From Hydrotalea flava (GTDB taxonomy: Bacteria > Bacteroidota > Bacteroidia > Chitinophagales > Chitinophagaceae), in the NCBI RefSeq assembly GCF_001623405.1, contig NZ_LUHG01000090.1, forward strand, positions 1 through 64,000: 64,000 nucleotides of DNA, in the 5' to 3' direction. The notes beneath the pieces were generated by a model. The model saw nothing but the letters and a program-made list of their open reading frames with translations. It was not told the origin of the DNA and ran no database searches. A program made the translations under genes and the position numbers. This document shows positions 8,949-17,934 of the stretch, one piece after another (position 1 is the stretch's first letter; each line of letters begins with the position of its first letter).

Positions 8949-10313
8949 TTAGTATACAAACACTTTATAGCCCCATGCTTCTAATGGTAACGACATACCC
9001 TTTGCAATACTCACTTTTTCGTTCGTAAATAATTCAGTAGCATTTCCAATAATTTGGGGATGATTCAAATTAATGGCTACGCGCTTACTACTCCAATTCA
9101 ATACCACCAATACTTTTTTATTCTTCATGGTTCGTAAATAAGCAAATACTTTATCATCGGCATTGGTATGAATTTGCATAAATGTTGCATTTGCAGCCAA
9201 AGCTTCATTTTCACTCCTTAAATGCAATAACTTAGCATAAAAGGGTGCCCGTTCGTATTTATTAAATACCATAGTATCTTTATCAAAAAAGCGAATAACC
9301 CTTAATACAGGTTCTTCCTGGCCGCTGTAAATGAGGGGAACACTTCTCACAATTGTTTGCGTAAATACTGCAAAAGGGGCATGACTGGCGCCGGGCATGG
9401 TTGAGAAATCGGCTCCATTCCAGCTATTCTCATCATGATTACTGGTAAAATACATGCGCAATGCATTTTTGGGAAACAAACTATCTGTTCTATGCAAAGC
9501 ACTATCTATTGCATAAGCCGGCTTTTTACCTTTTGCAATTTCTTTCATGATATTAAAATCATTCCAGGTATAAGTGGCATCAAAACCATCTTCATTTAAA
9601 GCAGGCTTATCGCCTTCGGCCAACATAAAAATGTTTTTATCTTTTCTTAATGTAGCAATGCATTTTTTCCAGAAATCATCCGGAACATCACTGGCCACAT
9701 CACAACGATAACCATCTATTCCGGTAGAATCAATCCAATATTTCATTTGCGCAATCATTGTATCGCGTAATTCATTATTGGCATAGTTTAATTTACGCGT
9801 ATCTGCCCAATCAGCAGCCATTGCAGGTTTGCCTGTACTGTCTTTCACATAAAAATCAGGATGTTTGGTTAACCAATAATGATCAGCTCCTGTATGATTG
9901 GGTACCCAGTCTAATAGTACTTTAAAACCTTTTTCATGGCATAATGCAACCAACTGCTTCCAATTTGCCATTGTACCAAATTCAGGATTTACATCCATAT
10001 AAGTACTTACTGCATAATAACTTCCTAAGCTGCCTTTACGATCTGTTTTGCTGATAGGATTAATGGGCATAAACCATAAAGTTTGTACACCCATTGCTTT
10101 CAGTCGGTCTAAATTGGGCTCAAAAGCTTTAAATGTTCCGGCAGCAGTGTACTGACGGATATTTACTTCATAAATATTGCCCTGCATAATCCAGGCAGGA
10201 TGGCCATTAATAGTAGCCGTATCATTGTTTGCAACAATTGATTGTTGATGAGAAGGTTGATTACAGGCAGTTAATAAAACAATGGCCGCTAAAAGACTTA
10301 GGAATGATTTCAT
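8949..10313 (-). CDS. GH13 alpha-amylase-family lipoprotein
   Basis: 454 residues with a lipoprotein signal (MKSFLSLLAAIVLLTAC, acylated Cys at about 17), so it is probably anchored on the periplasmic face or the cell surface. The GH13 catalytic barrel is complete: region I DWVPNHTG, region II GYRCDVASD with the nucleophile Asp, region III MLAEGD with the acid/base Glu, region IV TSNHDENSW with the third Asp. A beta-sandwich domain C occupies the last ~80 residues. It should hydrolyse or rearrange alpha-1,4-glucans or maltodextrins. Its closest visible relative is the cytosolic paralogue at 15234-16496. No SusC/SusD pair is nearby. Confidence 0.92.
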   Translation of the reverse strand: MKSFLSLLAAIVLLTACNQPSHQQSIVANNDTATINGHPAWIMQGNIYEVNIRQYTAAGTFKAFEPNLDRLKAMGVQTLWFMPINPISKTDRKGSLGSYYAVSTYMDVNPEFGTMANWKQLVALCHEKGFKVLLDWVPNHTGADHYWLTKHPDFYVKDSTGKPAMAADWADTRKLNYANNELRDTMIAQMKYWIDSTGIDGYRCDVASDVPDDFWKKCIATLRKDKNIFMLAEGDKPALNEDGFDATYTWNDFNIMKEIAKGKKPAYAIDSALHRTDSLFPKNALRMYFTSNHDENSWNGADFSTMPGASHAPFAVFTQTIVRSVPLIYSGQEEPVLRVIRFFDKDTMVFNKYERAPFYAKLLHLRSENEALAANATFMQIHTNADDKVFAYLRTMKNKKVLVVLNWSSKRVAINLNHPQIIGNATELFTNEKVSIAKGMSLPLEAWGYKVFVY

Positions 10314-10361
10314 TTTACAAAAATTGAATGTTAAAAAACCACGTTCAACAGAATGGCCTTA

Positions 10362-10369
10362 CAAAAATA
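10362..10369 (-). promoter_or_regulatory. Candidate -7 promoter element for the GH13 lipoprotein
   Basis: On the minus strand this reads TATTTTTG, matching TAnnTTTG, about 50 nt ahead of the GH13 lipoprotein start. No -33 TTG is evident at the expected spacing, so this is tentative. Confidence 0.3.
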
Positions 10370-10549
10370 AATACCATTGCCGATGTAAGTGATAGAATGG
10401 ATGTGTAAATTAAACACATTTAAACAAGTTTTGAAAAAATTACTGCATAGTTTGAAGAATAACAGGAACGAATTCCAATGAAAAAATTAAAATAAAAGAA
10501 TTTGAATGATAAGTTTTTTATTTGTAGCATTATTATAAACGATTGTACA

Positions 10550-11641
10550 ATGGAAAATTCATCCCCCTATTACCACAACTATTTGCAATTAAATCATATT
10601 TTAAACAGTCAGCAACCCATTAGTTTTAATGAAGGAAATGAGCCGGCGCATGATGAAATGTTGTTTATTATAATACACCAGGCTTACGAGCTTTGGTTTA
10701 AACAAATTTTATTTGAGATAGATAGCATTACTGCCATTTTCAGAAAAGAAACCATAAATGATAATACGGAAGATGCGGGTATTATTTTGCAGCGCATTAA
10801 AAGAATCAACACCATCTTGAATTTATTAAACCAACAGGTACGCATTTTGGATACGATGACACCACTGGATTTCCTGTCGTTTCGGAATTTACTTGTTCCG
10901 GCATCCGGCTTTCAGAGTTTACAATTTAGAATGATTGAAGCCAAATTGGGTTTAAAAATGCAACAACGCCACCGATCTGATTATTACAAAAGAACCAACG
11001 AAGGCGGCTTTACGATGACAGATTATTCAACCATTAATGAGGCAGAAGCAACACCATCATTAGCTGAATTATTGAACAGATGGTTAGAGCGTATGCCTTT
11101 TTTAAAACCGGATTTATGGAAAACTTACCGGCCCATTTCATTAACTCCATCTTCTATTACAGAACACCCTTTCTGGAATGATTACAGACATTTATATGTA
11201 ACAAACTTAAACATACATGAAAAAAATAAATTAACAGATTTTGATTTTGTTTTATTCAATCAAAACAATGGTAATCTTACAGAAGAAGAATGTAAAGCAC
11301 TCAGGCACCAGTTTACCGCATCTGCACTGCAATCGGCCTTATTCATGATTCTATACAGAAATTATCCTTTGTTCCAAACTTCATTCCAAATTATTGATGC
11401 ATTGATTGAAACAGACCATTTATTAAGCACCTGGCGCCATCAACATTTAACAATGGTGCGCAGAATGATTGGCATGCGTGTTGGTACCGGCAATACCAGC
11501 GGTGCCGGCTATTTAGAAGGCGCTGTACAACAACATTTTATTTTTAAAGATTTAGCCGGCCTGTCTACCTTTCTGATTGAAAGAAAAAAACTGCCGGTTT
11601 TACCTGAAGCTGTTTTACAGCATATTACTTATACATTGTAG
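10550..11641 (+). CDS. kynA: Tryptophan 2,3-dioxygenase
   Basis: Heme enzyme that opens the indole ring of L-tryptophan to N-formylkynurenine, the first and committed step of the kynurenine pathway. The signature is unmistakable: YYHNYLQLN followed by HDEMLFIIIHQAYELWFKQ (substrate-pocket residues), and near the C-terminus STWRHQHLTMVRRMIG with the heme-ligating His, then GTGNTSGAGYLEG. At about 363 residues it is nearer in length to animal enzymes than to the ~280-residue proteobacterial ones. The frame is open from a TTG at 10502; I chose the ATG at 10550, where the homologous sequence begins. A one-mismatch -7 element (TTTATTTG, 10517-10524) lies just ahead. It ends 6 nt from the convergent gene. 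Confidence 0.96.
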   Translation: MENSSPYYHNYLQLNHILNSQQPISFNEGNEPAHDEMLFIIIHQAYELWFKQILFEIDSITAIFRKETINDNTEDAGIILQRIKRINTILNLLNQQVRILDTMTPLDFLSFRNLLVPASGFQSLQFRMIEAKLGLKMQQRHRSDYYKRTNEGGFTMTDYSTINEAEATPSLAELLNRWLERMPFLKPDLWKTYRPISLTPSSITEHPFWNDYRHLYVTNLNIHEKNKLTDFDFVLFNQNNGNLTEEECKALRHQFTASALQSALFMILYRNYPLFQTSFQIIDALIETDHLLSTWRHQHLTMVRRMIGMRVGTGNTSGAGYLEGAVQQHFIFKDLAGLSTFLIERKKLPVLPEAVLQHITYTL

Positions 11642-11647
11642 CATACA

Positions 11648-14236
11648 TTATTTCTTAAGTTTTGCTTGTACTTCTTTAAGTGGAGCAATATAAATACTGC
11701 GCCCATGTGTCCCCAATATAATTTCGTTGGCTATAGGTTGGATGGCAATATCGTGTACCGGAATACTAAAAGGCAAACCATTATTCCATCCCATAAACGT
11801 AGTACCATTGTCGGCACTTACATACAATCCGCCATCAGTACCCACATAAATTACATTACTGAGTTTGTTGTCTTCTTTTATTACATTGATTGATTCATAT
11901 GGCAAATCAGCACCAATGGACTTCCAGGTTTTGCCATAATCATCGCTTACAAATAAATAGGGCTTAAAATCATCATTCCGATAACCATTTAAACTTACAT
12001 ACACCCTGTTTTCTTTAAAAGCACTGGCAGTTACCCTGCTAACATATAAGCCTTTAGGTAAACCATCCTGAATAGATTGCCAGGTATAACCATCATCAAA
12101 ACTAACATGTAATGAGCCATCATCGGCACCGGCATACAACAAACCAAACTTCAAAGGACTTTCACTAATGGTAGTTAATGTGCCAAATGGCACATTGCCC
12201 TGTGGTGGATTGGTTGTTAAGTCATTACTCAACGTTTCCAAATCTTCGCCCCGGTGCAATGAACGTTGAAATTTATTACTGCCATAGTATAAAATATCCT
12301 GATTATGCCTGCTTAATAAAATAGGTGTTTGCCAGTTAAAACGCAATGGCGCTTCTCCTAAATCGCCACGCGGATGGATATAAATAGTTGAATCCTCTTT
12401 TGCATTAGCAGCAGCAACCGACTTTATTGAACTTTCCGATTCTCCCGGAACTGCATCTGCGTCCGGCTCATCAACAGATACACGCCTGTTTTTATTGCTA
12501 CGCATATAATTTCCAAACTGAAATCCGGAATAAACCGTTGTATTGTCGCTCCAATCAACCTGCACCTGCATACCATCGCCACCATTAATTGGTTTAAACG
12601 CATAGGAACCACTCGCCATCCATCCGGGATTCTCTTTATGGTTTGAAGGGCCGAACCAACTGCCGTTATCCTGTAATCCACCATAAACATTGTAAGGAGT
12701 AGCCATGTCATAAGTAACGGAGTAAAACTGACCAACGGATGGGGTATTCGCCTTAAACCAATGCGCACCATCATCATAAGTAATATTGCAACCTCCATCA
12801 TTACCAATAATCATGTGTTGATCATCAGCAGGATTTATCCAGGCTATGTGATGATCGGCATGGGTTAATACATTATTAATTGGTTTAAATGTTTTACCAC
12901 CATCCGCACTTAATTCAACATCAAAACCGGTAATCACCAATTTATCATCATTGGCAGCACTGGCAAATATTTTACCAAAGTAATAGCCATAGGTATTGTA
13001 TAATTTCAATTGTTTATCATTCATTTTTTTCCAGGTTTTACCTGCGTCCTCACTCCTGTATACTTCACAACCAATAATGGGTGTTGTGAATAAAGCAGTA
13101 TTTGCATCCATTAAATAATCCCAAATACAGGTGGGCTTTAATTCATTTGCTTTAACTTTTTCTTTAATAATTTCCGCAGTGTATTTTTCAGGAATTCCAT
13201 TTCTACGCAGTCGTAAAAAAGTATTTAATTTTTTATTATCTAAAGCAAGGAATGCTTCTTTCGATAAATGTTTAAAATCAGTGAGGGTGTATTTTGAAGT
13301 ATCGGTCATTTTTTTTGCAGTATCAGGCAAATGAAAATTATTATCTACCACAGCATACACCCAATTGGAATGTTGATGAGCAGTTGCTAATCCAATTCTG
13401 CCAACGCCTTTGCCAACAGGGAAACCTGCACCTTCATTCGTTATCAACTTCCAGGAATTACCGCCATCCGTACTTTTATAAATACCACTACTCGCTCCAC
13501 TTTCTTCAAAGTTAGCAGCCGTGCGGGTTCTGTACCATGCTGCCGCATACAATACCGATGGATTTTTTGATTGAATATCCAGATCTACTACTCCTGTATT
13601 TTCATTCACAAACAAAGTTTGTTTCCAGGTTTTACCACCATCTGTTGTTTTGTACACACCCCGCTCTATATTGGGAGAATACAAGTGGCCCAGTACGGCA
13701 ACCCATGCAATATTTTTATTGGTGGGATGTAGTACAATTTTTCCAATATGATGACTTTCAGGTAATCCCATATACTGCCATGTTTTGCCACGATTATTTG
13801 ATTTGTATACACCCAATCCTGCATATGATGAGCGACTGCTATTTACTTCGCCTGTACCTACCCAAATGGTACCGGATGTCCAGTCAACCGCTATGGCCCC
13901 TATTGTAATCACATGCACGCTATCAAAAACTGAGGTAAAGCTCTGTCCGTTATTTTGGGTATACCATAATCCTCCGGTTGCATAGGCCACATAAAACTGA
14001 GTAGGACTTTTAGGGTTTACGGCTAGGTCAACAACGCGACCACTCATAATGCTGGGACCTACATTTCTAAATGGAATTTGATTAATAACTGATTGAGCTA
14101 TCAACGCCGATTTTTTCTCCAATCCCTTCAATCTTTGATCGGCTGAAGTTGGAGGCACTTGTGCAAACAGGCTTATTGCAATACACAAGCATACAGTGAT
14201 TAAAGTTAGTTTTAGCATAATTTTTTCATTTAGCAT
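11648..14236 (-). CDS. Secreted VPS10/sortilin-like BNR-repeat protein
   Basis: About 860 residues with a signal peptide (hydrophobic segment ending SLFAQ) and a long series of beta-propeller blades carrying Asp-box/BNR motifs such as SNNRGKTW, TTDGGKTWK, STDGGNSWK, SEDAGKTWK, SADGGKTF and SDDYGKTW. It belongs to the group commonly labelled 'glycosyl hydrolase, BNR repeat' or VPS10/sortilin-like, which is frequent in Bacteroidota. Catalytic function has not been established for this group, so a binding or scaffold role is as likely as hydrolysis. Two starts are possible, 14236 or six codons later at 14218; the latter begins the signal peptide directly. No type IX sorting domain is visible at its C-terminus. 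Confidence 0.85.
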   Translation of the reverse strand: MLNEKIMLKLTLITVCLCIAISLFAQVPPTSADQRLKGLEKKSALIAQSVINQIPFRNVGPSIMSGRVVDLAVNPKSPTQFYVAYATGGLWYTQNNGQSFTSVFDSVHVITIGAIAVDWTSGTIWVGTGEVNSSRSSYAGLGVYKSNNRGKTWQYMGLPESHHIGKIVLHPTNKNIAWVAVLGHLYSPNIERGVYKTTDGGKTWKQTLFVNENTGVVDLDIQSKNPSVLYAAAWYRTRTAANFEESGASSGIYKSTDGGNSWKLITNEGAGFPVGKGVGRIGLATAHQHSNWVYAVVDNNFHLPDTAKKMTDTSKYTLTDFKHLSKEAFLALDNKKLNTFLRLRRNGIPEKYTAEIIKEKVKANELKPTCIWDYLMDANTALFTTPIIGCEVYRSEDAGKTWKKMNDKQLKLYNTYGYYFGKIFASAANDDKLVITGFDVELSADGGKTFKPINNVLTHADHHIAWINPADDQHMIIGNDGGCNITYDDGAHWFKANTPSVGQFYSVTYDMATPYNVYGGLQDNGSWFGPSNHKENPGWMASGSYAFKPINGGDGMQVQVDWSDNTTVYSGFQFGNYMRSNKNRRVSVDEPDADAVPGESESSIKSVAAANAKEDSTIYIHPRGDLGEAPLRFNWQTPILLSRHNQDILYYGSNKFQRSLHRGEDLETLSNDLTTNPPQGNVPFGTLTTISESPLKFGLLYAGADDGSLHVSFDDGYTWQSIQDGLPKGLYVSRVTASAFKENRVYVSLNGYRNDDFKPYLFVSDDYGKTWKSIGADLPYESINVIKEDNKLSNVIYVGTDGGLYVSADNGTTFMGWNNGLPFSIPVHDIAIQPIANEIILGTHGRSIYIAPLKEVQAKLKK

Positions 14237-14315
14237 TTCATAAATGAATGCGGATCTATACCGTAAACCTTAATTGCGGAATAAAAAGTACATTCGTAAA
14301 TCTAATATACAATTT

Positions 14316-15026
14316 ATGCGTTGGTTAATCATACCGCTTATAACTATTTTTCATTCCGGTGTTTTTGCACAATGCAAAACTTTTATGATTTCTGATCGTG
14401 GAGATACCCTGAATTGTATAGATATGAACAATAAAAAACAGGGTAAATGGCTCATTCATGTAGATGAATTAAGGGGTGAACCCGGTTATGAAGAAGAAGG
14501 AGAATACAAAGACAATTTGAAAGAAGGCAGATGGAGAAGGTACAGTTTGATGGGTGATTTAATTGCCGTTGAAAATTATCGATGGGGAAATAAAGACGGC
14601 CAGCAGGAATATTTTTACAACGGTTCAATTGAACATGTGGAAAGTTGGAAAGCAATAGACCCACAAAAAAAATATGATACCATTTATGTTCCCGATTTGT
14701 ATGATGAATATAAAGTTGACAAAAAAATCATTAAAATTAATGCATATGCGGTGAAAGACGGGATTTGGAAATATTATTTACCGGGATCTTCTTCTTTAAT
14801 AAGAACAGAAACCTACAGTTATGATGCCATCGTAAAGCCAAAACCCGTTGGTACGCATCAAAAAGATACTTCAGCAAACACAATCAATGAAAATACATTA
14901 TTGCAGGATAGTTTACCAAAAGAAAAAGTAAACAACGGTAATAAACCAAAAGAAATTTTACAATTCGAAAAAAAGAACCAGCATCGAAAAAAAGTGAAAA
15001 TGCGGGATGGAACAACGGGTAATTAA
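14316..15026 (+). CDS. Secreted MORN/YwqK-like repeat protein of unknown function
   Basis: 236 residues with a signal peptide (MRWLIIPLITIFHSGVFAQ). The middle holds MORN-like units (KKQGKWLIH, YKDNLKEGRWRRY, WGNKDGQQEYFYNG, KDGIWKYY) like those in YwqK-family proteins. The last ~55 residues are Lys/Asn-rich and look disordered. The frame opens 14 codons earlier at a TTG, but the ATG at 14316 begins the signal peptide. It is divergent from the BNR protein, so the two may share a control region. Function is unknown: MORN repeats are structural, and the 'antitoxin' label sometimes given to YwqK relatives is not supported by anything here. Confidence 0.7.
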   Translation: MRWLIIPLITIFHSGVFAQCKTFMISDRGDTLNCIDMNNKKQGKWLIHVDELRGEPGYEEEGEYKDNLKEGRWRRYSLMGDLIAVENYRWGNKDGQQEYFYNGSIEHVESWKAIDPQKKYDTIYVPDLYDEYKVDKKIIKINAYAVKDGIWKYYLPGSSSLIRTETYSYDAIVKPKPVGTHQKDTSANTINENTLLQDSLPKEKVNNGNKPKEILQFEKKNQHRKKVKMRDGTTGN

Positions 15027-15233
15027 ATTAAAACATGTTTTAATTATGTCAAAATAAAACAATAAAATTCTGCCATCTCGTCATTAATTCATGACCGCAC
15101 CTCCTCCCTACCATCTTCAGGAACTGATTCAACACATATATGAATCAACAGTATTGAATACCGAACCAGTATGGCACATGGCTGGGCATTGTACCAAAGC
15201 TATTTTCTGTCATTTTTGCAGTATCTGGAAGGG

Positions 15234-16496
15234 TTATTTTGCTTTGTGATAGATGAGGTATTCATAACCCTGTAATTCAAAATCTATTTTGCCGGAAAAG
15301 GTGAACTGCAGGCCGGAAAAGGGATTGGTAAATGCACCGTTTAACCATTCATGCTGTACCGAAAATTTTTGTTTGTCATCCCCACTCAGGTTTAATAATA
15401 CCAGCAATACTTCATTATGCCAATAGCGCATGAATGCCATAATGTTATTGCCGCTTACGGGCAAAATAAAGGTTTCACCTTTCATGATAAGATCGGTTTG
15501 CCGCAAGCTGGATAATTGGGTATAAAAATCTTCCAAACCCAATGGCTGTTGCCATTCAATTAAATCTTTATCAAAAAAAGATAATCGCTTTTTATTCGGA
15601 CTTTCCTGGCCACTGTATATCAATGAGAGCCCCCTCCACAAAAAACTATGTACGGCCAACGGCAGGGCGGCACCGCCATATTTTTCATATTCCGTTCCAT
15701 TCCAACTGTTCTCATCATGATTGGATGTAAAAAACAACTTATAACTATCGGCCGGATATTGGGAATAATCGTGCAGGGTATTGTATAAATTGCTCATGCC
15801 GGCCGTGCCTTTGGCATAGGCTTCGGTTTGGTGCATCCATTGCCAGGCATAGCTTACATCAAATGCATCATGGTATTGTACATTTTCGGTTTCGGCCAGC
15901 CAAAACAGGGGCTTAACGGCATCGCATTGCTGCCGGGCTTCCATCCAAAAATCTAAGGGTACCAAATGGGCCATATCGCACCGAAAGCCATCAATGCCTG
16001 CCTGGTGTATCCAAAACTGCATGGCAGCTATCATGGCCTTACGCATTGGGCTTTGCGTATAATCTAAATCAATCACATCTTTCCAGCCATTTTTCTCCGT
16101 AAAATTTCCTGCTGCATCTTTTATATACCAGTCCGGATGTTCTTTGGTCCAGTGATGATCCCATCCGGTATGGTTGGCCACCCAGTCAATAATTACCTTC
16201 ATTTCCAATGCCTGTGCCTGTTGCACCAGCGCTATAAAATCGTTAAGGGTACCAAATTCAGGATTTATGGCTGTATAACTGCTGCAGGCATAATAACTAC
16301 CCAGTGTGCCCAATCTGTTCAATTGCCCAATGGGTGTAATGGGCATCAACCAAAGTATACGTACCCCCATTTGTTGCAGACGGGGCAAATGGGCGGCAAA
16401 TGCCCGAAAAGTTCCTTCAGGGGTATATTGCCGAACATTCACTTCATAAATAACGGCTCCGTTAGCCCAGGATAACATAGGGAAATGATTGGCCAT
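15234..16496 (-). CDS. GH13 alpha-amylase-family enzyme, cytosolic paralogue
   Basis: About 420 residues with no signal peptide. The catalytic barrel starts almost at once (GAVIYEVNVRQYTPEGTF). Catalytic regions are complete: DWVANHTG, GFRCDMAH (nucleophile), WLAETEN (acid/base) and TSNHDENSW. It is clearly a paralogue of the lipoprotein at 8949-10313, sharing segment after segment (LGSYYA, NPEFGT, LIYSGQE). It probably processes imported maltodextrins or related oligosaccharides in the cytosol. The frame remains open 76 codons upstream, but that extension overlaps the divergent permease and has no GH13 similarity, so the ATG at 16496 is used. Only 49 bp separate it from the divergent permease start. 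Confidence 0.9.
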   Translation of the reverse strand: MANHFPMLSWANGAVIYEVNVRQYTPEGTFRAFAAHLPRLQQMGVRILWLMPITPIGQLNRLGTLGSYYACSSYTAINPEFGTLNDFIALVQQAQALEMKVIIDWVANHTGWDHHWTKEHPDWYIKDAAGNFTEKNGWKDVIDLDYTQSPMRKAMIAAMQFWIHQAGIDGFRCDMAHLVPLDFWMEARQQCDAVKPLFWLAETENVQYHDAFDVSYAWQWMHQTEAYAKGTAGMSNLYNTLHDYSQYPADSYKLFFTSNHDENSWNGTEYEKYGGAALPLAVHSFLWRGLSLIYSGQESPNKKRLSFFDKDLIEWQQPLGLEDFYTQLSSLRQTDLIMKGETFILPVSGNNIMAFMRYWHNEVLLVLLNLSGDDKQKFSVQHEWLNGAFTNPFSGLQFTFSGKIDFELQGYEYLIYHKAK

Positions 16497-16545
16497 AACT
16501 GTTGTGTGTTTACAACAAAGAAAAGCCTTATTTTGTAAACGCAAA

Positions 16546-17934
16546 ATGAACAAACCAAAACTAGTCAGGAAGATAAGTTTATTACAGGCTACCGCTATTA
16601 ATATGACAGATATGGTGGGCATTGGCCCCTTTGTGGTATTGAGTGTGGTGGCAGAAAGCATGAATGGCCCCTGGTATTTGTATGCCTGGGTGGCCGGTGG
16701 GCTTTTGTCGGTAATAGATGCCAATGTTTGGAGCCAATTAGGGGCAACTTTCCCTTTAGCAGGTGGCAGTTATAATTTTTTAAAAGAAGGTTATGGCCCC
16801 CGGTGGGGAAAATTGATGAGCTTTTTGTTTGTGTGGCAAACCATGATTCAAGCCCCATTGGTGATAGCATCGGCGGCGATTGGTTTTGCACAATATGCTT
16901 CCTTTTTGGTTCCCTATAGTACCACGGTTTCAAAATGTATTAGCGGTTCGGTGGTTATTGCTATTGTGTTTCTGTTGTACAGAAAAATTGATGCCATTGG
17001 AAAAATCAGTGTGTTTTTGTGGACGGGGGTATTGTTTACCATGGGCTGGATTATTAGCGGAGGTATGTTGCATGGGCATTTTATGCAACCCATACTACAC
17101 ATCAACGATGGATTGACGATCAATCATGCATTTGCTGCTACATTAGGCTTTGCGAGTGTAAAAACCATATACAGTTACTTAGGTTATTACAACGTTTGCC
17201 ATTTGGGGGGCGAAATTATGCACCCTAAAAAAAATATACCCCGCAGTATGTTTATTTCCATTGGGGGTATTGCCGTGTTGTATTTGCTGATGAATGTAAG
17301 CATTGCCAGTGTGTTACCGCTGCATACCATACAGCACAGCCAGTTTGTGGTAAGTACTTTTATTGAACAGATAGCAGGCCCTTCTGCCGCCAATGTGGCT
17401 ACGTTGTTAATTTTATGGGTGGCTTTTGCATCGGTTTTTTCTGCCACACTGGGTTATAGCCGTATACCCTATGCCGCGGCTGCCGATGGGGCTTTCTTTT
17501 CTGTATTTGCCAAACTGCACCCTACCAAACATTTTCCCTATGTATCATTATTGGTATTAGGTGGTACTGCCTTTGTGTTTAGTTTGTTGTTTAAATTACG
17601 CGATGTAATTGATGCCATTCTGGCTATGCGTATTTTAATTCAGTTTATTGGGCAAGCATTGGGCTTAATTTTATTAGTGAAAAGAAAAGGCCGGAAGTAT
17701 TTTGCCTGGCACATGCCCTTGTACCCTTTACCGGTATTGCTGGCTATGGCTATGTGGTTCTATATTTTTATTTCAACCGGCTATACCATGATGCTGGGCG
17801 GAATAACGGTAACCCTATTGGGTATCATTGCCTATCTGCTAAAAGCCAAACGTAATAAAGAATGGCCCTTTCTGAAAGGATTAGTTGTTGGGGAGCAAAA
17901 TTTGGATGAGCCAACTGATGATGGCGACGAGTAA
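16546..17934 (+). CDS. APC-superfamily amino acid permease
   Basis: About 462 residues and roughly 12 hydrophobic helices. The first carries the APC signature TDMVGIGPFVVLS (the unwound helix 1 that binds the substrate amino and carboxyl groups). The sequence WSQLGATFPLAGGSYNFLKEGYG at helix 3 is also family typical. It is presumably a cytoplasmic-membrane amino acid importer or exchanger with unknown substrate. The start is taken at the ATG at 16546; an upstream ATG at 16489 would run into the divergent GH13 gene. The last 54 nt overlap the 3' end of the convergent sodium symporter. Confidence 0.87.
   Translation: MNKPKLVRKISLLQATAINMTDMVGIGPFVVLSVVAESMNGPWYLYAWVAGGLLSVIDANVWSQLGATFPLAGGSYNFLKEGYGPRWGKLMSFLFVWQTMIQAPLVIASAAIGFAQYASFLVPYSTTVSKCISGSVVIAIVFLLYRKIDAIGKISVFLWTGVLFTMGWIISGGMLHGHFMQPILHINDGLTINHAFAATLGFASVKTIYSYLGYYNVCHLGGEIMHPKKNIPRSMFISIGGIAVLYLLMNVSIASVLPLHTIQHSQFVVSTFIEQIAGPSAANVATLLILWVAFASVFSATLGYSRIPYAAAADGAFFSVFAKLHPTKHFPYVSLLVLGGTAFVFSLLFKLRDVIDAILAMRILIQFIGQALGLILLVKRKGRKYFAWHMPLYPLPVLLAMAMWFYIFISTGYTMMLGGITVTLLGIIAYLLKAKRNKEWPFLKGLVVGEQNLDEPTDDGDE

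Noticed and set aside
6178-11641. A complete tryptophan-degradation operon.
   Set aside because: Only tryptophan 2,3-dioxygenase and kynureninase are present, they are separated by other genes including minus-strand ones, and no monooxygenase or 3-hydroxyanthranilate dioxygenase is visible.
14274-15026. Calling the MORN-repeat protein an antitoxin because of YwqK similarity.
   Set aside because: It is secreted and has no adjacent toxin gene; the label reflects database naming rather than function.
15091-15249. A 52-codon ORF on the plus strand with several Cys/His residues (HMAGHCTKAIFCHFC).
   Set aside because: It overlaps the 3' end of the GH13 gene, has no recognisable family and sits in a short gap between genes; likely chance.
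16497-16724. N-terminal extension of the cytosolic GH13 enzyme with a hydrophobic stretch that could be taken for a signal peptide.
   Set aside because: It overlaps the divergent permease gene, has no homology to GH13 proteins and would leave the paralogue's start unexplained; the ATG at 16496 fits better.
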